Source: an uncultured beta proteobacterium | GTDB taxonomy: Bacteria > Pseudomonadota > Gammaproteobacteria > Burkholderiales > Burkholderiaceae_A | Length of the DNA stretch: 64,000 bases | Assembly: GCA_902625535.1 (NCBI GenBank) | Contig: CACOBT010000002.1 | Coordinates: forward strand, 62,001-126,000 | Direction of reading: 5' to 3' | Shown here: positions 63,806 through 64,000 of the stretch, in pieces | Layout of the letters: each line of letters opens with the position of its first letter | Position numbering within the stretch: position 1 is the first letter of the stretch | The notes under the pieces: generated by a model | What the model was told of the DNA's origin: nothing | What the model saw: only the letters and a program-made list of their open reading frames with translations | The model's database searches: none | Translations under genes and position numbers: made by a program

Positions 63806-64000
63806 ATGGTAGCGACTAATAATGAGGGTAAACTTTTAGAGTTCGAAAGTTTTTTCGAAGGTAAGGTTGTATTAGAGTCGTTCAAATCTTTCGAGAAACA
63901 ATCTCCCGCGGAACCGTACGAAACTTTTTTAGAGAATGCCTTAGAAAAGGCACGATACGCAAGTTTGGTGTCAAAACTTCCTTCGATTGCGGACGATTCT
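63806..64000 (+). CDS. rdgB: RdgB/HAM1 family non-canonical purine NTP pyrophosphatase, partial (5' part)
   Basis: The first 65 codons are present, running off the window. ATNNEGKLLEFESFF is the substrate-binding N-terminal motif of ITPase-type pyrophosphatases; the following ETFLENALEKARYA and PSIADDS are the family core. It hydrolyses dITP and XTP. Start is ATG 63806 with AGGTGG upstream; rph-rdgB is a common pair. Confidence 0.9.
   Translation, partial: MVATNNEGKLLEFESFFEGKVVLESFKSFEKQSPAEPYETFLENALEKARYASLVSKLPSIADDS

Noticed and set aside
1..64000. CRISPR arrays, tRNA or rRNA genes, insertion sequences, prophage genes
   Set aside because: None seen: no regularly spaced repeats, no transposase or integrase motifs, no recognisable tRNA or rRNA sequence; the holin-named gene at the left edge is a chromosomal membrane protein family.

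Overview
The window is a gene-dense, AT-rich stretch of a Gram-negative chromosome, most likely from a betaproteobacterium with a compact genome. The best evidence is the block scpB-rluB-rimP-nusA-infB-rbfA-truB-typA, the DUF934 gene behind the sulfite reductase gene, and the rpoZ/spoT/gmk/yicC/rph/rdgB neighbourhood, all typical of Betaproteobacteria. Many stop and start codons overlap, several divergent genes start within 25 bases of each other, two convergent pairs have directly abutting stop codons, and roughly a dozen genes appear to use TTG or GTG starts. No rRNA, tRNA, insertion sequence, prophage or CRISPR array was seen. I did not compute GC content or run any search.

Layout. 1-2.1 kb: edge of a small membrane protein gene, then an SDR dehydrogenase and an esterase. 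2.1-10.6 kb (minus): an assimilatory sulfate cluster (cysI, DUF934, siroheme genes cobA and cbiX, cysD, cysN, a TauE-type anion transporter), then a class II aldolase and a YheT hydrolase; cysH is not there. 10.7-17.6 kb: small housekeeping genes (DUF1330, cutA, DUF3429), a histone-deacetylase-like amidohydrolase, a short antenna-less photolyase-like protein, a full-length photolyase coupled to a 51-residue DUF2256 zinc-finger gene, an exported SRPBCC protein, DUF423 and crcB. 17.6-20.3 kb: an overlapping run made of a membrane protein with a c-type heme motif and HAMP domain but no output domain, a surface-adhesin-E-like protein, a DCC-type thiol oxidoreductase and a 1-Cys peroxiredoxin. 20.3-33.5 kb: HpcH/HpaI aldolase, metY flanked by two copies of a hairpin-forming element, YkvA, an RTX serralysin with a DUF4214 tail, DUF4396, nuclease, AsmA-like and copper-chaperone genes, a MscS channel, and prpC-prpD-prpE. 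33.5-39 kb: MFS transporter with a coupled 52-residue membrane peptide, two more surface-adhesin-E-like proteins, an XRE regulator, a lipoprotein, and a TPR protein with a 2-oxoglutarate oxygenase domain.

39-47.3 kb is the most distinctive region. It holds a complete accessory set for a PQQ methanol dehydrogenase (mxaR, S, A, C, K, L, then xoxG-like cytochrome, xoxJ-like binding protein, a beta-propeller protein and mxaD), yet no dehydrogenase gene (mxaF or xoxF) is present. The organism is therefore probably able to oxidise methanol or another alcohol with a PQQ enzyme encoded elsewhere. Together with the propionate genes, sulfate assimilation and light-repair genes this suggests an aquatic, sunlight-exposed heterotroph or methylotroph.

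47.3-64 kb is core information processing: scpB-rluB, the nusA-infB operon to typA, then pmbA, mog, spoT, rpoZ, gmk, yicC, rph and the beginning of rdgB at the window edge.
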